33,999 bases of DNA from positions 1-33,999 of the forward strand of contig JAKATE010000003.1 in assembly GCA_021828085.1 (NCBI GenBank). The letters are read 5' to 3'. The notes below the pieces were generated by a model, which saw only the letters and a program-made list of their open reading frames with translations, made no database searches and was not told the DNA's origin. The number at the start of each line of letters is the position of its first letter. Positions within the stretch are counted from its first letter, which is position 1. Made by a program: the position numbers and the translations under genes. This document shows, in pieces, positions 22,327 to 29,878 of the stretch. Origin of the DNA: Thermoplasmata archaeon. GTDB taxonomy: Archaea; Thermoplasmatota; Thermoplasmata; Lutacidiplasmatales; UBA184.

Positions 22327-22830
22327 CGCATCGAGCCCATCGAAGACGCGTCGGCCCCGTGACACACCAGCGGGAGCGAGCCGGACCGCCCTTAGGATGC
22401 CTCGAGCCCCCTCGTTCCGGGACTAGGGGAGGGACCTTCGGCTGGAAAGTTGTCTCCACCCGTCTCCCCATCCCGAGGTCCTGGCCCTGGGGGCGGATGT
22501 GAACCAGGGTGCTAACTCGTTCGAAGGGGGGGGGACCGGCAGGAACTGTCGGCGAGCGATCGCGTTCCCACAGAGGCCCTCGTCGACCGTCAGCGTCGGT
22601 AGACTCTGGTCGCACGGGACCGAGATCCCCTCGGATCCCGGGACTCCGTCGAGCAAAGCGCCGGTCCACCCCCCGGACCCGACAGGGTCACGCTACCGCT
22701 CCGCGATCTCCGAGGAGAACGAACGAGAGGAATCCGGTTCCCTCGGTCGTAGGGCGCCTCGGAGACCACCCGTGGCCCCAGAGCCGGACCCCGCGAGCGC
22801 TCATGATCGACGCCGACGTCCCTCCGTCGC
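22327..22830. other. About 500 bases without recognisable genes
   Basis: All reading frames give short or Arg/Pro-rich sequences without family features. A 9-bp inverted repeat (TCTCCGAGG at 22707-22715, CCTCGGAGA at 22757-22765) and several smaller hairpins are visible. It may hold decayed genes of the accessory region; nothing can be assigned. Confidence 0.6.
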
Positions 22831-23007
22831 ATGCGCCCTCGTCTCGTCTTCTTTGACTGGGGAGGGACCCTCGTCCACCTGATCGGGGACCCGGTTTCCC
22901 GGGGGGAGATCCGCTCCACGTTCTCGCTCCCGATCGAGGAGCATCTCTCGGGCGCCTCCCTCGGGAAGGCAGACCGAGCTGCGTTTCAAGTGACGTCTTT
23001 CCGATGA
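22831..23007 (+). pseudogene. Truncated HAD-family hydrolase remnant
   Basis: A 58-codon reading frame begins MRPRLVFFDWGGTLVHL, matching the first strand and motif I of haloacid-dehalogenase-like hydrolases, where the Asp of FFDWGGT is the nucleophile. The sequence then loses resemblance to the family and stops after VTSFR, whereas functional members need about 200 residues and motifs II-IV. No continuation is seen in the other frames before the DUF1801 gene. It is therefore called a decayed N-terminal fragment, in keeping with the gene-poor surroundings. Confidence 0.55.
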
Positions 23008-23087
23008 TCCAAGACGCACGTCCGGGGCTGGACCCCACGGGGTTCAACGAAGCGCTCGGGGATCGAGCCCCCGCGCGCAAGGACAAC

Positions 23088-23096
23088 GGCTTAAGG
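23088..23096 (+). promoter_or_regulatory. TATA box of the DUF1801 gene
   Basis: GGCTTAAGG centred 26 bases ahead of the ATG at 23118, predicting a leaderless transcript. It also helps choose that ATG over an upstream in-frame ATG at 23004. Confidence 0.5.
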
Positions 23097-23117
23097 ACGG
23101 GCCCCCTCCATCTCGGC

Positions 23118-23549
23118 ATGCCCGCCAAGAAGGCTGCGACCCGGTTCAGTGAGGAGGAGCGGGCAGCGCTGAAAGATGTGAGCCAGGAGCGGAAGGTGGC
23201 GTGGGGGAGGGACCGGGCGACGGACGAGCGCGCGGTGCTCGCCAAGATCGCCACTCTCCCGGAGCCCGATCGCTCCCTGGCGCTGCGGCTGCACTCGCTC
23301 ATCACGGCGGCCGCCCCAGAGCTTTCTCCGAGGCTCTGGTACGGGATGCCGGCGTACAGCAGGGAGGGGAACGTCCTGTGCTTCTTCCAGCCTGCCAGCA
23401 AGTTCAAGGCAAGGTACGCGACGCTGGGCTTCAACGATGCCGCCCGGCTCGACGAGGGAAGGGTCTGGCCCACTTCCTTCGCCGTAAAGGAGCTCACTCC
23501 CTCCGAGGAGGCCCGGATCTCGGCGCTCGTGAAGAAGGCCGTAAACTGA
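23118..23549 (+). CDS. DUF1801-family protein
   Basis: 143-residue protein of the DUF1801 (YdhG-like) family. The core is clear: RLHSLITAAAPELSPRLWYG, MPAYSREGNVLCFFQPASKF, RYATLGFNDAARLDEGRVWP and TSFAVKELTPSEEARISALV. The N-terminal Lys/Arg-rich helix (AALKDVSQERKVAWGRDRAT) is common in relatives. Bacterial relatives have been linked to iron handling, but the biochemical role is not established. The ATG at 23118 is preferred because the family homology starts just after it and a TATA box lies 26 bases upstream. Such single genes are often horizontally exchanged, which fits this accessory-looking zone. Confidence 0.85.
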   Translation: MPAKKAATRFSEEERAALKDVSQERKVAWGRDRATDERAVLAKIATLPEPDRSLALRLHSLITAAAPELSPRLWYGMPAYSREGNVLCFFQPASKFKARYATLGFNDAARLDEGRVWPTSFAVKELTPSEEARISALVKKAVN

Positions 23550-23974
23550 GCGCGCGCTCATCCCCGGCCGAGTACCTCCGGGGCGGGGAACTTGCCGATG
23601 GGGCGTGCGTCCTCACCCTGCCGGCGTTTCCACGGACCCAACTCCCGCCCGAGCTCCGGGGATCCGTACCGTGGGAAGGAGGACGCTCTCCTCTCGAGCT
23701 CAGATGGGGCCATGCCGCCCCCAGGTGGGCTCCTCGGGTGAAGCGGCGGCCGGGCCCCGGTCCGCCCCCTCCTCCGAGTCCGATCGGTGGTGGGGTCCGG
23801 AGGGGTCGCCCCTCTGCTCTTACCGGGAGGCGCAGGCCCACACGAGCGAGCTTGGGCCGACGGGCAAGCGGAGGGGGTGGAGGGAAAGGACCCGGGTCTC
23901 TCCTTCCGCGTCCAACACCTTTCATGTAGCCCCGGGACCGTAGGGGGGACGGCACGACCTGCTGCGGTACGAGA
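23550..23974. other. About 425 bases without recognisable genes
   Basis: No frame on either strand gives a recognisable or compositionally convincing protein. No tRNA, clear promoter or long repeat was seen, apart from GC-rich hairpins. It ends at the dienelactone-hydrolase-like gene and closes the accessory-looking region. Confidence 0.5.
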
Positions 23975-25045
23975 ATGGAAGGAGGAATCGACTGCGAACT
24001 GGGTCCGCCCCATGCCCGGTTCCGGGCCTTCCGCTGCTCCCCCGAGGGTCCGCCCACCACCTTTCCCGGGCTGGTACTGATCCACACCGCGCGGGGCTTC
24101 GGCGAACCCGAGCGCGACATCGCCCGGAGGCTCTCCGGCTGGGGATTCGAGGTGATCGCTCCCGACCTCTACTCCCTCGGCCCGTCCCCGCCCGCCCCGG
24201 AAGACATCCGGGACCTCCTCCATCTGGTGAGGGACCTGCCGTTCGAAGGGAGCTTCGTCCCCGGCTTCGAACAGACCGTCTCGGCCCTCCCGAGGCCCGA
24301 CCAGGAGCGGCTGCGGCTGGCCGCCCGGATCCCGCTCTACGCCCCGGACCCCCGGGCCATCGCGACGTTGCGCGACTGCGTGAGCGAGCTCGTAGGGCTC
24401 CCCAACGTGGACCCCCATCGGATCGCCTGTCTGGGCTTGAGCATGGGGGGAGGGTACGCGTGGACGCTGGCCACCCTCGACGCCCGGGTCCGGGCGGCCG
24501 TCGTGGCCTACGGCCGTCCTCTGCTTCCCTGGGAATCCTTGGGCAGGCTGCGGGCGCCCGTCCTCGCCGTTGTCGCAGGCAAGGAAGGGCGCCTCACCTC
24601 GCAGCTGCCGGAGTGGCAGGAGGAGATGCGCCAGCGGGGGAGATCGCTGAGCGTCGCGATGTTCCCGGAGGCAGAGCATGGATTCCTCGACCCCGCTGAC
24701 CGTCGCGCGTTTGAGGAGAGGACCGCCGAGTCCGCTTGGGCCCGGATCCGGGAGTTCCTCCAGGCCAATGTGGGCCCACTGCGGGGACCTCCCACCCCGG
24801 CCGTGGCCCCAGCCCCTCTCCCCCCGGTCCCTCAGCGGGCCGGGCGGAACGTGTCAAAGACCTCCCCGTCGCGGCCCCCACCTGCGGCCACCCAGCCCGT
24901 GGCCCCGACGTCCTCCCCAGGGGAGGTGACGGAGGAGGAGGTCGAAGCGCTCCTCTCCGGCTCGGGCCCGAGGCCCGCCGGGGCGCCGGCCCGCTCGAGG
25001 AAGAAGCACCCCGCCTCACCTCGAAAAGTCCGCAAGGCTAAATAA
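23975..25045 (+). CDS. Dienelactone hydrolase-family alpha/beta hydrolase with basic low-complexity tail
   Basis: 356-residue protein. Residues 1-255 form an alpha/beta hydrolase of the dienelactone hydrolase type: PGLVLIHTARGF, DIARRLSGWGFEVIAPDLYS, and the nucleophile elbow CLGLSMGGGYAW with Ser156 (classical dienelactone hydrolases have Cys here). His235 in PEAEHGFLDP is the likely catalytic His; the acid residue is unclear because AGKEGR replaces the usual Gly-x-x-Asp. About 95 residues rich in Pro, Ala and Lys follow, with an acidic EVTEEEVEALLSG segment and a basic end. The last codons contain the rpl44e promoter. Substrate unknown. Confidence 0.78.
   Translation: MEGGIDCELGPPHARFRAFRCSPEGPPTTFPGLVLIHTARGFGEPERDIARRLSGWGFEVIAPDLYSLGPSPPAPEDIRDLLHLVRDLPFEGSFVPGFEQTVSALPRPDQERLRLAARIPLYAPDPRAIATLRDCVSELVGLPNVDPHRIACLGLSMGGGYAWTLATLDARVRAAVVAYGRPLLPWESLGRLRAPVLAVVAGKEGRLTSQLPEWQEEMRQRGRSLSVAMFPEAEHGFLDPADRRAFEERTAESAWARIREFLQANVGPLRGPPTPAVAPAPLPPVPQRAGRNVSKTSPSRPPPAATQPVAPTSSPGEVTEEEVEALLSGSGPRPAGAPARSRKKHPASPRKVRKAK
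25038..25045 (+). promoter_or_regulatory. TATA box of the rpl44e operon
   Basis: CTAAATAA, coinciding with the last codons and stop of the preceding hydrolase gene and centred 29 bases ahead of the rpl44e ATG. The spacing fits a leader of about four to six bases, so the ribosomal operon can be transcribed independently. Confidence 0.65.
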
Positions 25046-25070
25046 GTCGGGGCCCTCGGTCGCCCTCCCC

Positions 25071-25358
25071 ATGCACTATCCGAAGGAGGTCGCGGCCTAC
25101 TGCCCGAAGTGCCACAAGCACACCCCGCACGAGGTGGAGCGCGGGCGAAAGCGCACCGCCAGCGAGCTCAAGTGGGGGCAGCGCCGGTTCCGCCGGGCCC
25201 AACGTGGCTACGGGGGCTTCCCCCGCCCCAAGCCCGAGGGCCGGGCCAAGGCCGTCCGCCGCGTTTACCTGAAGTACCGATGCAAGACGTGCAAGTACGT
25301 CGTCCAGCCGCGGAGTTTCCGGGCGAGCCAGCTCGAGCTCATGGAGCACAAAGGATGA
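25071..25358 (+). CDS. rpl44e: Ribosomal protein L44e (eL42)
   Basis: 95-residue zinc-binding protein of the large subunit, near the E site. Signature blocks: the N-terminal zinc half AAYCPKCHKHTPHEVE, the basic centre RKRTASELKWGQRR, a Gly/Pro segment GYGGFPRPKPEGRAK, and the second zinc half LKYRCKTCKYVVQ. The four Cys (two CxxC pairs) coordinate one zinc. Its stop overlaps the rps27e start as ATGA. The order L44e-S27e-aIF2alpha-Nop10 is the standard archaeal translation operon. Confidence 0.96.
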   Translation: MHYPKEVAAYCPKCHKHTPHEVERGRKRTASELKWGQRRFRRAQRGYGGFPRPKPEGRAKAVRRVYLKYRCKTCKYVVQPRSFRASQLELMEHKG

Positions 25359-25546
25359 GCGAGGAGACCCCCGCCCCCACGACCGCCCACTTCGTCGTGG
25401 TGAAGTGCAACGACTGCTCGAAGGAGCAGATCGTCTACCGGCGCCCTTCCACCGTGGTCCACTGCACCATCTGCGGGGCCCTGATCGCGAACCCGACCGG
25501 GGGACTGGCGGACTTCCGCGGTGAGGTCCTTCGTCTCCTCCCGTGA
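25355..25546 (+). CDS. rps27e: Ribosomal protein S27e (eS27)
   Basis: 63-residue zinc-finger protein of the small subunit. VVVKCNDCSKEQIVYRRPST and VVHCTICGALIANPTGG show the two CxxC pairs of the family. The ATG overlaps the L44e stop by four bases. It is followed after 16 bases by the aIF2-alpha gene. The length is typical. Confidence 0.95.
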   Translation: MSEETPAPTTAHFVVVKCNDCSKEQIVYRRPSTVVHCTICGALIANPTGGLADFRGEVLRLLP

Positions 25547-25562
25547 GGGAGGGGCGCTGACC

Positions 25563-26342
25563 ATGGCCGAAACCGTCGGCACCCTACCGGAGGAAGGGGA
25601 CTTCGTCGTCGCCACGGTCCGCTCGATCCGGAACTTCGGCGCCCTGGTGACTCTCGACGAGTATCGCGACCGGGAGGCGTTCATCCACCTCTCCGAGGTG
25701 GCCACGGGCTGGGTGAAGTACATCCGGGACTACATCCGGGAGGGCCAGAAGATCGTTGGACGGGTGATCCACATCGACCACGAGAAGGGACAGGTGGATC
25801 TCTCCCTCAAGCGGATCAACGAGCACCAGCGCCGGGAGAAGCTCCAGTCCTTCAAGAACGAGCAGCGCGCCCACAAGCTGCTCGACCTGGTCGCGAAGAG
25901 CCTGCATCAAGAGCCCGCGGAGTCGATGACCAAGTTCGGCAACGCGCTGGTGGAGCAGTTCGGGGGGCTCTTCCAGGCCTTCGAGACCGCCTCCTCGGAC
26001 CCTGCACGCTTCTCGGCCGAGAGCCCGAAGGGCCCATGGGTCGAGGCCTTCCTCAAGGTCGCCCATGAGAACATCTCCCCTCCCCACGTGGAGGTCTCCG
26101 GCATGCTCGAGGTCTCCCACCCCGGGCCCACCGGGGTCGAGGCGGTCCGCGAGGCTCTCCTCGCGGCCGAGCAGGCCCAGCCGAACGCTGTGATGATCCA
26201 GTACGTTGGCGCGCCACGCTATCGCGTGGTGGTCACGGGGGCCCAGTACAAGCCCACCGAAGAGCTCCTCAAGAAGGCCTCCGACCTGGCCCTCTCGCGC
26301 ATCAAGGCCTCCGGCGGGAAGGGGACCTTCACCCACCTCTGA
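25563..26342 (+). CDS. Translation initiation factor aIF2 subunit alpha
   Basis: 259-residue alpha subunit of the heterotrimer that delivers initiator tRNA. Residues 12-80 form the S1/OB domain (GDFVVATVRSIRNFGALVTL, GQKIVGRVIHIDHEKGQVDL, SLKRI). A helical domain follows (RREKLQSFKNEQRAHKLLD). The C-terminal alpha/beta domain includes PNAVMIQYVGAPRYRVVVTG and KKASDLALSRI. The ATG at 25563 is chosen over a longer in-frame reading from 25521 because family homology begins at GTLPEEGDFV. It lies between rps27e and nop10 (six-base gap). Confidence 0.95.
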   Translation: MAETVGTLPEEGDFVVATVRSIRNFGALVTLDEYRDREAFIHLSEVATGWVKYIRDYIREGQKIVGRVIHIDHEKGQVDLSLKRINEHQRREKLQSFKNEQRAHKLLDLVAKSLHQEPAESMTKFGNALVEQFGGLFQAFETASSDPARFSAESPKGPWVEAFLKVAHENISPPHVEVSGMLEVSHPGPTGVEAVREALLAAEQAQPNAVMIQYVGAPRYRVVVTGAQYKPTEELLKKASDLALSRIKASGGKGTFTHL

Positions 26343-26348
26343 CCGGCC

Positions 26349-26540
26349 ATGGGCGAGCCTCTCCTCCACCGCTGCCGTTCCTGCCGGCGGTACACGCTCA
26401 AGTCCGTCTGCCCCAAGTGCGAGGGTCCGGCGGGCTCGCCCCACCCGGCCCGCTGGTCCCCCGAGGACCGCTACCAGCGCTACCGTCGCGCGCTGCTCGA
26501 GTCCGCCGGAGCCTCGAGCGAGTCCGCCGGGAGCGGCTAG
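26349..26540 (+). CDS. nop10: H/ACA RNP protein Nop10
   Basis: 63-residue Nop10, the small zinc-ribbon scaffold of the H/ACA pseudouridylation complex that binds the Cbf5 catalytic subunit. Seen: HRCRSCRRYTLKSVCPKCEG (two CxxC pairs) followed by the family hallmark HPARWSPEDRYQRYRRALLE. It follows aIF2-alpha by six bases. Its partner Gar1 is encoded at 12495-12791, so two H/ACA proteins occur in this window. Confidence 0.95.
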   Translation: MGEPLLHRCRSCRRYTLKSVCPKCEGPAGSPHPARWSPEDRYQRYRRALLESAGASSESAGSG

Positions 26541-26597
26541 CGCCTCCCCCCGAGGCAGGGCACCGTTATCTTGCCGGCGGCCCTAACGTCCGAGCGC

Positions 26598-27110
26598 ATG
26601 CAACAGCGCATCAAGGTCGTCAACGAGGTCTCGGACCTGGTGCCGGTCCTGAGGGCGGTGGACTCCGATCTCAAGCTTAGGATCTTCCACAAGCTCTCCG
26701 AGGCGTGGATCACGGCCGACGACGTGGAGCAGGAGTTCGGCAAGGACGGCGGGAAGATCCTCGCCTTCTTCGAGAAGCTCAAGCTGGTGGACAGCCGCTG
26801 GGTCGCCCGCGAGGGCCGCCGCGCCCCGGAGAAGAGCTTCCACACCTACTACTCGACGGTGAACATCAACACCACCGCCCCGCTCACCGAGGTCTCCGAG
26901 ATCCTCGCCGTGGCCTCCATGCCCGAGAAGGACTACGGGCAGCTCGAGAAGAGGATCTACGATGCCATCGGCGAGCAGGGCCGGTTCTTTTCCGACGTGG
27001 CGGAGGAGCTCAAGATGAGCACCACCCGGCTCAAGGGGCTCATCAAGCGCTCCGACAAGCTGGAGTTCCGGGGCCACCGCGTCGAGCGGCTCAATGGTCA
27101 GCGCGCCTGA
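26598..27110 (+). CDS. Two-winged-helix transcriptional regulator-like protein
   Basis: 170-residue protein with an ArsR-like N-terminal winged helix (residues 10-90: SDLKLRIFHKLSEAWITADD, VEQEFGKDGGKILAFFEKLK, then a wing with RAPEKSFHTYYSTVNIN). A second, smaller helix-turn-helix unit follows at residues 112-165 (KRIYDAIGEQGRFFSDVAEE, MSTTRLKGLIKRSDKLEFRG). The ATG at 26598 is preferred over the TTG at 26571, because a weak box (GTTATCT, 26565-26571) would start transcription just upstream of it. It overlaps trm56 by 17 bases. Regulated genes are unknown; the position suggests co-expression with trm56 and mevalonate kinase. Confidence 0.75.
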   Translation: MQQRIKVVNEVSDLVPVLRAVDSDLKLRIFHKLSEAWITADDVEQEFGKDGGKILAFFEKLKLVDSRWVAREGRRAPEKSFHTYYSTVNINTTAPLTEVSEILAVASMPEKDYGQLEKRIYDAIGEQGRFFSDVAEELKMSTTRLKGLIKRSDKLEFRGHRVERLNGQRA

Positions 27111-27672
27111 GCGGGACCCCGAACGCATCGTGGACGTCCTCCGGCTCGGACACCGGCCGGGGCGCGATCCGAGGCTCACCACCCACGTGGCGCTCACCGC
27201 GCGGGCCTGGGGGGTCCGCCGACTCTATCTCGAACCCCCGGACCCCTCCCTGGCCGAGCGCGTCCGGGCGCTCACCCGAAGATTCGGGGGGAGCTTCGCG
27301 GTGGAGGGGGTGACGAGCCCCCGCTCCTTCCTCGCCTCGTACCCGGGGACCGTCCTTCACCTGACCATCTACGGCGAGGACCTCGACGAGGTGGTCCCGA
27401 CGCTGGAAGGGCCAGGACCCTTCCTCCTGGTGGTGGGGGGGGCGAAGGTCCCCCCGGAGATCTACCGGCTCGCGCACCGGAACCTGGCGGTGACGCACGA
27501 GCCGCACAGCGAGGTGGCGGCGCTGGCCATCGCGCTGGACCGCCTGCGGGGAACCCCCCGGGACACCTCCCAGCCTGGCGCAAAGCTGCGCGTCCGCCCT
27601 TCCGCCCGGAGGAAGCGCGTCGAGGAGGTGGAGCCCGAGGGACCGTCGGCCCCCCGGGCCAGTTCGCGATGA
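27094..27672 (+). CDS. trm56: tRNA (cytidine-56-2'-O)-methyltransferase Trm56
   Basis: 192-residue archaeal SPOUT methyltransferase that methylates the ribose of C56 in the T-loop of tRNA. The N-terminus VDVLRLGHRPGRDPRLTTHVALTARAWGVRRLYL matches over positions 13-46, and TVLHLTIYGEDLDEVVP is present. The knot region reads FLLVVGGAKVPPEIYRLAHRN followed by PHSEVAALAIALDRL. In the knot the usual GxxPHSE is THEPHSE here. A basic tail of about 40 residues follows. It overlaps both neighbours (17 bases upstream, four bases ATGA with the kinase gene). Confidence 0.85.
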   Translation: MVSAPERDPERIVDVLRLGHRPGRDPRLTTHVALTARAWGVRRLYLEPPDPSLAERVRALTRRFGGSFAVEGVTSPRSFLASYPGTVLHLTIYGEDLDEVVPTLEGPGPFLLVVGGAKVPPEIYRLAHRNLAVTHEPHSEVAALAIALDRLRGTPRDTSQPGAKLRVRPSARRKRVEEVEPEGPSAPRASSR

Positions 27673-28706
27673 GCCCTGCTCTCCCAAGCCTCCCGGGGAA
27701 GCGCTGGCCCTTTCGGGTCCGGGCCCCCGGGAAGGCGATCCTCTTCGGCGAGCACGCGGTGGTCCGGGGCCGGACCGCCCTGGTGCTCGCCGTCGACCGG
27801 GGCACCGAGATCGACTTCCGTCCTCTCCCACCGGGGAGCCGCTCGACCTGGAATGGCGCCCCCTTCGACGCGGAGCTCAATCCCTACCTTCGGGAGGCGA
27901 TGCGCCGTCACCCCGACTGGTCCGCGAGACCGGTCGCGCTCACGGTCCGTTCCGAGCTTCCCCGGGCCTCGGGCCTCGGGACGTCGGCGGCCTTCACCGT
28001 AGCCCTCGTCGCCGGATTCACCCTGCCGGACCGGCAGGAGCTTCCCCGGGCCGAGGTGGCCGAGGAGAGCTATCGGATCGAACGCGCGGCCCAGGGGGTC
28101 GGGAGCCCGGTGGACACCTCGGCCTCCACCGCCGGCGGGCTCCTCGCGATTGGCACGGAGCCCGGAGAGGAAGAGCTCTGGACGCTCCCTGCGGTCGACA
28201 CCTCGCCTCCCTTCCATGCCCGAAGGGTCCACTCCCCCCCGTGGAGCTGGGCCGCGGCGTTCTCGGGGATCGCCAAGGCCACCGGACCGAAGGTGCGGGC
28301 CGTGGGGGAGGTCTTCGCCACCCCGGAGGGCGCGGAGATCCTCGAGAGGATCGGCAGGCTCTCCCGGGAAGGGGAGGGGGCGCTGGACCGGGAGGACAAG
28401 GACGCTGTCGGGGCGCTCATGGCGGAGAACCACCAGCTCCTCCGGAGTCTGGGGGTGAGCCACCCCCGGCTGGAAGCGCTGCTCGAGGTCGCGCGCCCCT
28501 TCGTCCACGGGGCGAAGGTCACGGGAGCGGGAGGAGGGGGCTCGGTCCTCGCTCTCGTCCGGGAAGGCCAGCACGAGGCCCTCCGGAAGGCATGGGCCCG
28601 GGCGGGGGGGGTTCCCTTCCTGCTCTCGGTCGCGCCCCAGGGGCTCCAGGTGATGACGCTGGGTTCAGCGCTTCGAGACCACGCGGACCACGTCCCCGGG
28701 CTCTAA
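27669..28706 (+). CDS. mvk: Mevalonate kinase (GHMP family)
   Basis: 345-residue GHMP kinase of the archaeal lipid (isoprenoid) pathway, phosphorylating mevalonate with ATP. Motif 1 is RAPGKAILFGEHAVVRG, motif 2 PRASGLGTSAAFTVAL (99-114), the catalytic Asp is D149 in VGSPVDTSASTAGG, and motif 3 is KVTGAGGGGSVLAL. SPVDTS rather than SGIDN near the Asp resembles archaeal mevalonate kinases. The start overlaps trm56 as ATGA, and the 3' end overlaps the convergent YchF-type GTPase gene by 42 bases. Thermoplasmatales proper use a mevalonate 3-kinase instead; a specificity assay would settle which step this enzyme performs. Confidence 0.87.
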   Translation: MSPALPSLPGKRWPFRVRAPGKAILFGEHAVVRGRTALVLAVDRGTEIDFRPLPPGSRSTWNGAPFDAELNPYLREAMRRHPDWSARPVALTVRSELPRASGLGTSAAFTVALVAGFTLPDRQELPRAEVAEESYRIERAAQGVGSPVDTSASTAGGLLAIGTEPGEEELWTLPAVDTSPPFHARRVHSPPWSWAAAFSGIAKATGPKVRAVGEVFATPEGAEILERIGRLSREGEGALDREDKDAVGALMAENHQLLRSLGVSHPRLEALLEVARPFVHGAKVTGAGGGGSVLALVREGQHEALRKAWARAGGVPFLLSVAPQGLQVMTLGSALRDHADHVPGL

Positions 28707-29861
28707 GGGGTGGTCGGCCCCGAGGGTCCGCTTCCGCCGGGCATCCACCGCCCGGAGGAACCCTTCGCCCAGGTCCGTATGGACCCGGAAGGCGAGCTCC
28801 CGGGCGGTCGTTCCCCGGGGGACCAGCAGCGCGTCCGGCAGCACCCGCCCCTTCCCGTCGGTCCACCGCGTCTCGTCCTCGACCGGGAAGACCACGATCC
28901 GCGAGAGCCCTTCGAAGACCAGCGCCTCGAGCGCCTGCTGCACCCCGGTGGAGCCCCAGACCGAGAGGAAACGCTCGACCTCCTCGAGGGCCTTGCGCTG
29001 CGCGGGCTTGAGCCCCTCCGGGTGGGAGTAGGTGAAGCGGGAATCCCCGGGGTGGTAGCGGATGAGCCCCGCCTGGTCGGCGCGGCGCAGCAGCAGTTCC
29101 ACGTCGGCCGAGGCGGGTGCGCAGGGGAGGGGAGCGAGCTCCTCCGCGACCCGGGCGGCCTCCTCCGGCCGGGAACGGTCGGCCTTGTTGGCGACGATCC
29201 GCCGCGGGCGGTTCGCCCGGAGGAGCTCGCGCGCGAGACGGACGAGGTCCGCCTCCGTCCAGCGCGTCGGGTGGGTGAGGTCGAGCGGGAGGTGCCGGAA
29301 GGCGGCGAGGACCTGCGTCGGCTTGAAGTTGAGGCCGGTGAGGCGGCTCGCGATGAGCTCCTCCACCTTCCCTTCGTTGAGCTCGAGGGAGCGCGCCGCC
29401 TTCTCCCACTGCCGGGAGAGGATCTCCCCCAGCCAGAGGACCATCTCCTCCTCGAGGAAGCGGACCGGCTCGGCCGGGTCGAATCGGCCGGGCTCCTCGA
29501 GATGCCCATCCGGGGCGGTGGCGCCGGTGATGTCGATGAGCTGGAGGTAGCCTTCCGCCTGGCGGAGGTCGTCGAGGAAGCGGTTGCCCAGCCCCTTGCC
29601 CTCGTGGGCTCCCGGGACGAGACCCGCCACGTCGACCAGTTCCACGGGCACCCAACGGGTCCCTTCCTGGCAAGGGGCGTTCCCCGGCGTGCAGGGATGT
29701 CCCAGGTCGGTGTGCGGGCAGGCCACCCGGACGTGGGCCACGCCCCGGTTGGGTTCCACGGTGGTGAAGGGATAGGGGGCCATGGGGACGTTGAGCATCG
29801 TGAGCGCGTTGAAGAGGGTCGATTTCCCCACGTTCGGCTGACCGACGAGCCCGACGTCCAT
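28665..29861 (-). CDS. YchF/Obg-like GTPase with TGS domain
   Basis: 398-residue GTP/ATP-binding protein of the archaeal YchF (OLA1-like) group, associated with ribosomes. G1 is GQPNVGKST (7-15), G3 DVAGL (77-81), G4 NKAD (225-228). The loop PFTTVEPNRGVAHV is typical of the Obg superfamily. The C-terminal TGS domain ends with RTLGADHPLEPGDVVRVVSK. Cysteines at 48, 57 and 64 occur in the insertion CPHTDLGHPCTPGNAPC, as in archaeal relatives. It lies 17 bases downstream of the cobalamin adenosyltransferase gene, so the two are probably co-transcribed. Confidence 0.9.
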   Translation of the reverse strand: MDVGLVGQPNVGKSTLFNALTMLNVPMAPYPFTTVEPNRGVAHVRVACPHTDLGHPCTPGNAPCQEGTRWVPVELVDVAGLVPGAHEGKGLGNRFLDDLRQAEGYLQLIDITGATAPDGHLEEPGRFDPAEPVRFLEEEMVLWLGEILSRQWEKAARSLELNEGKVEELIASRLTGLNFKPTQVLAAFRHLPLDLTHPTRWTEADLVRLARELLRANRPRRIVANKADRSRPEEAARVAEELAPLPCAPASADVELLLRRADQAGLIRYHPGDSRFTYSHPEGLKPAQRKALEEVERFLSVWGSTGVQQALEALVFEGLSRIVVFPVEDETRWTDGKGRVLPDALLVPRGTTARELAFRVHTDLGEGFLRAVDARRKRTLGADHPLEPGDVVRVVSKR

Positions 29862-29878
29862 CTTCCGTTCCCCCGGCC

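Noticed and set aside
22499..22882. Possible 127-residue protein in the gene-poor stretch
   Set aside because: Composition (Ser/Pro/Arg/Gly), lack of a promoter and lack of any motif indicate a chance frame.
21026..23974. Integrated element using tRNA-Gln as attachment site
   Set aside because: I searched for a repeat of the tRNA 3' end (GGTTCGAATCC) downstream and found none; no integrase or transposase is visible.
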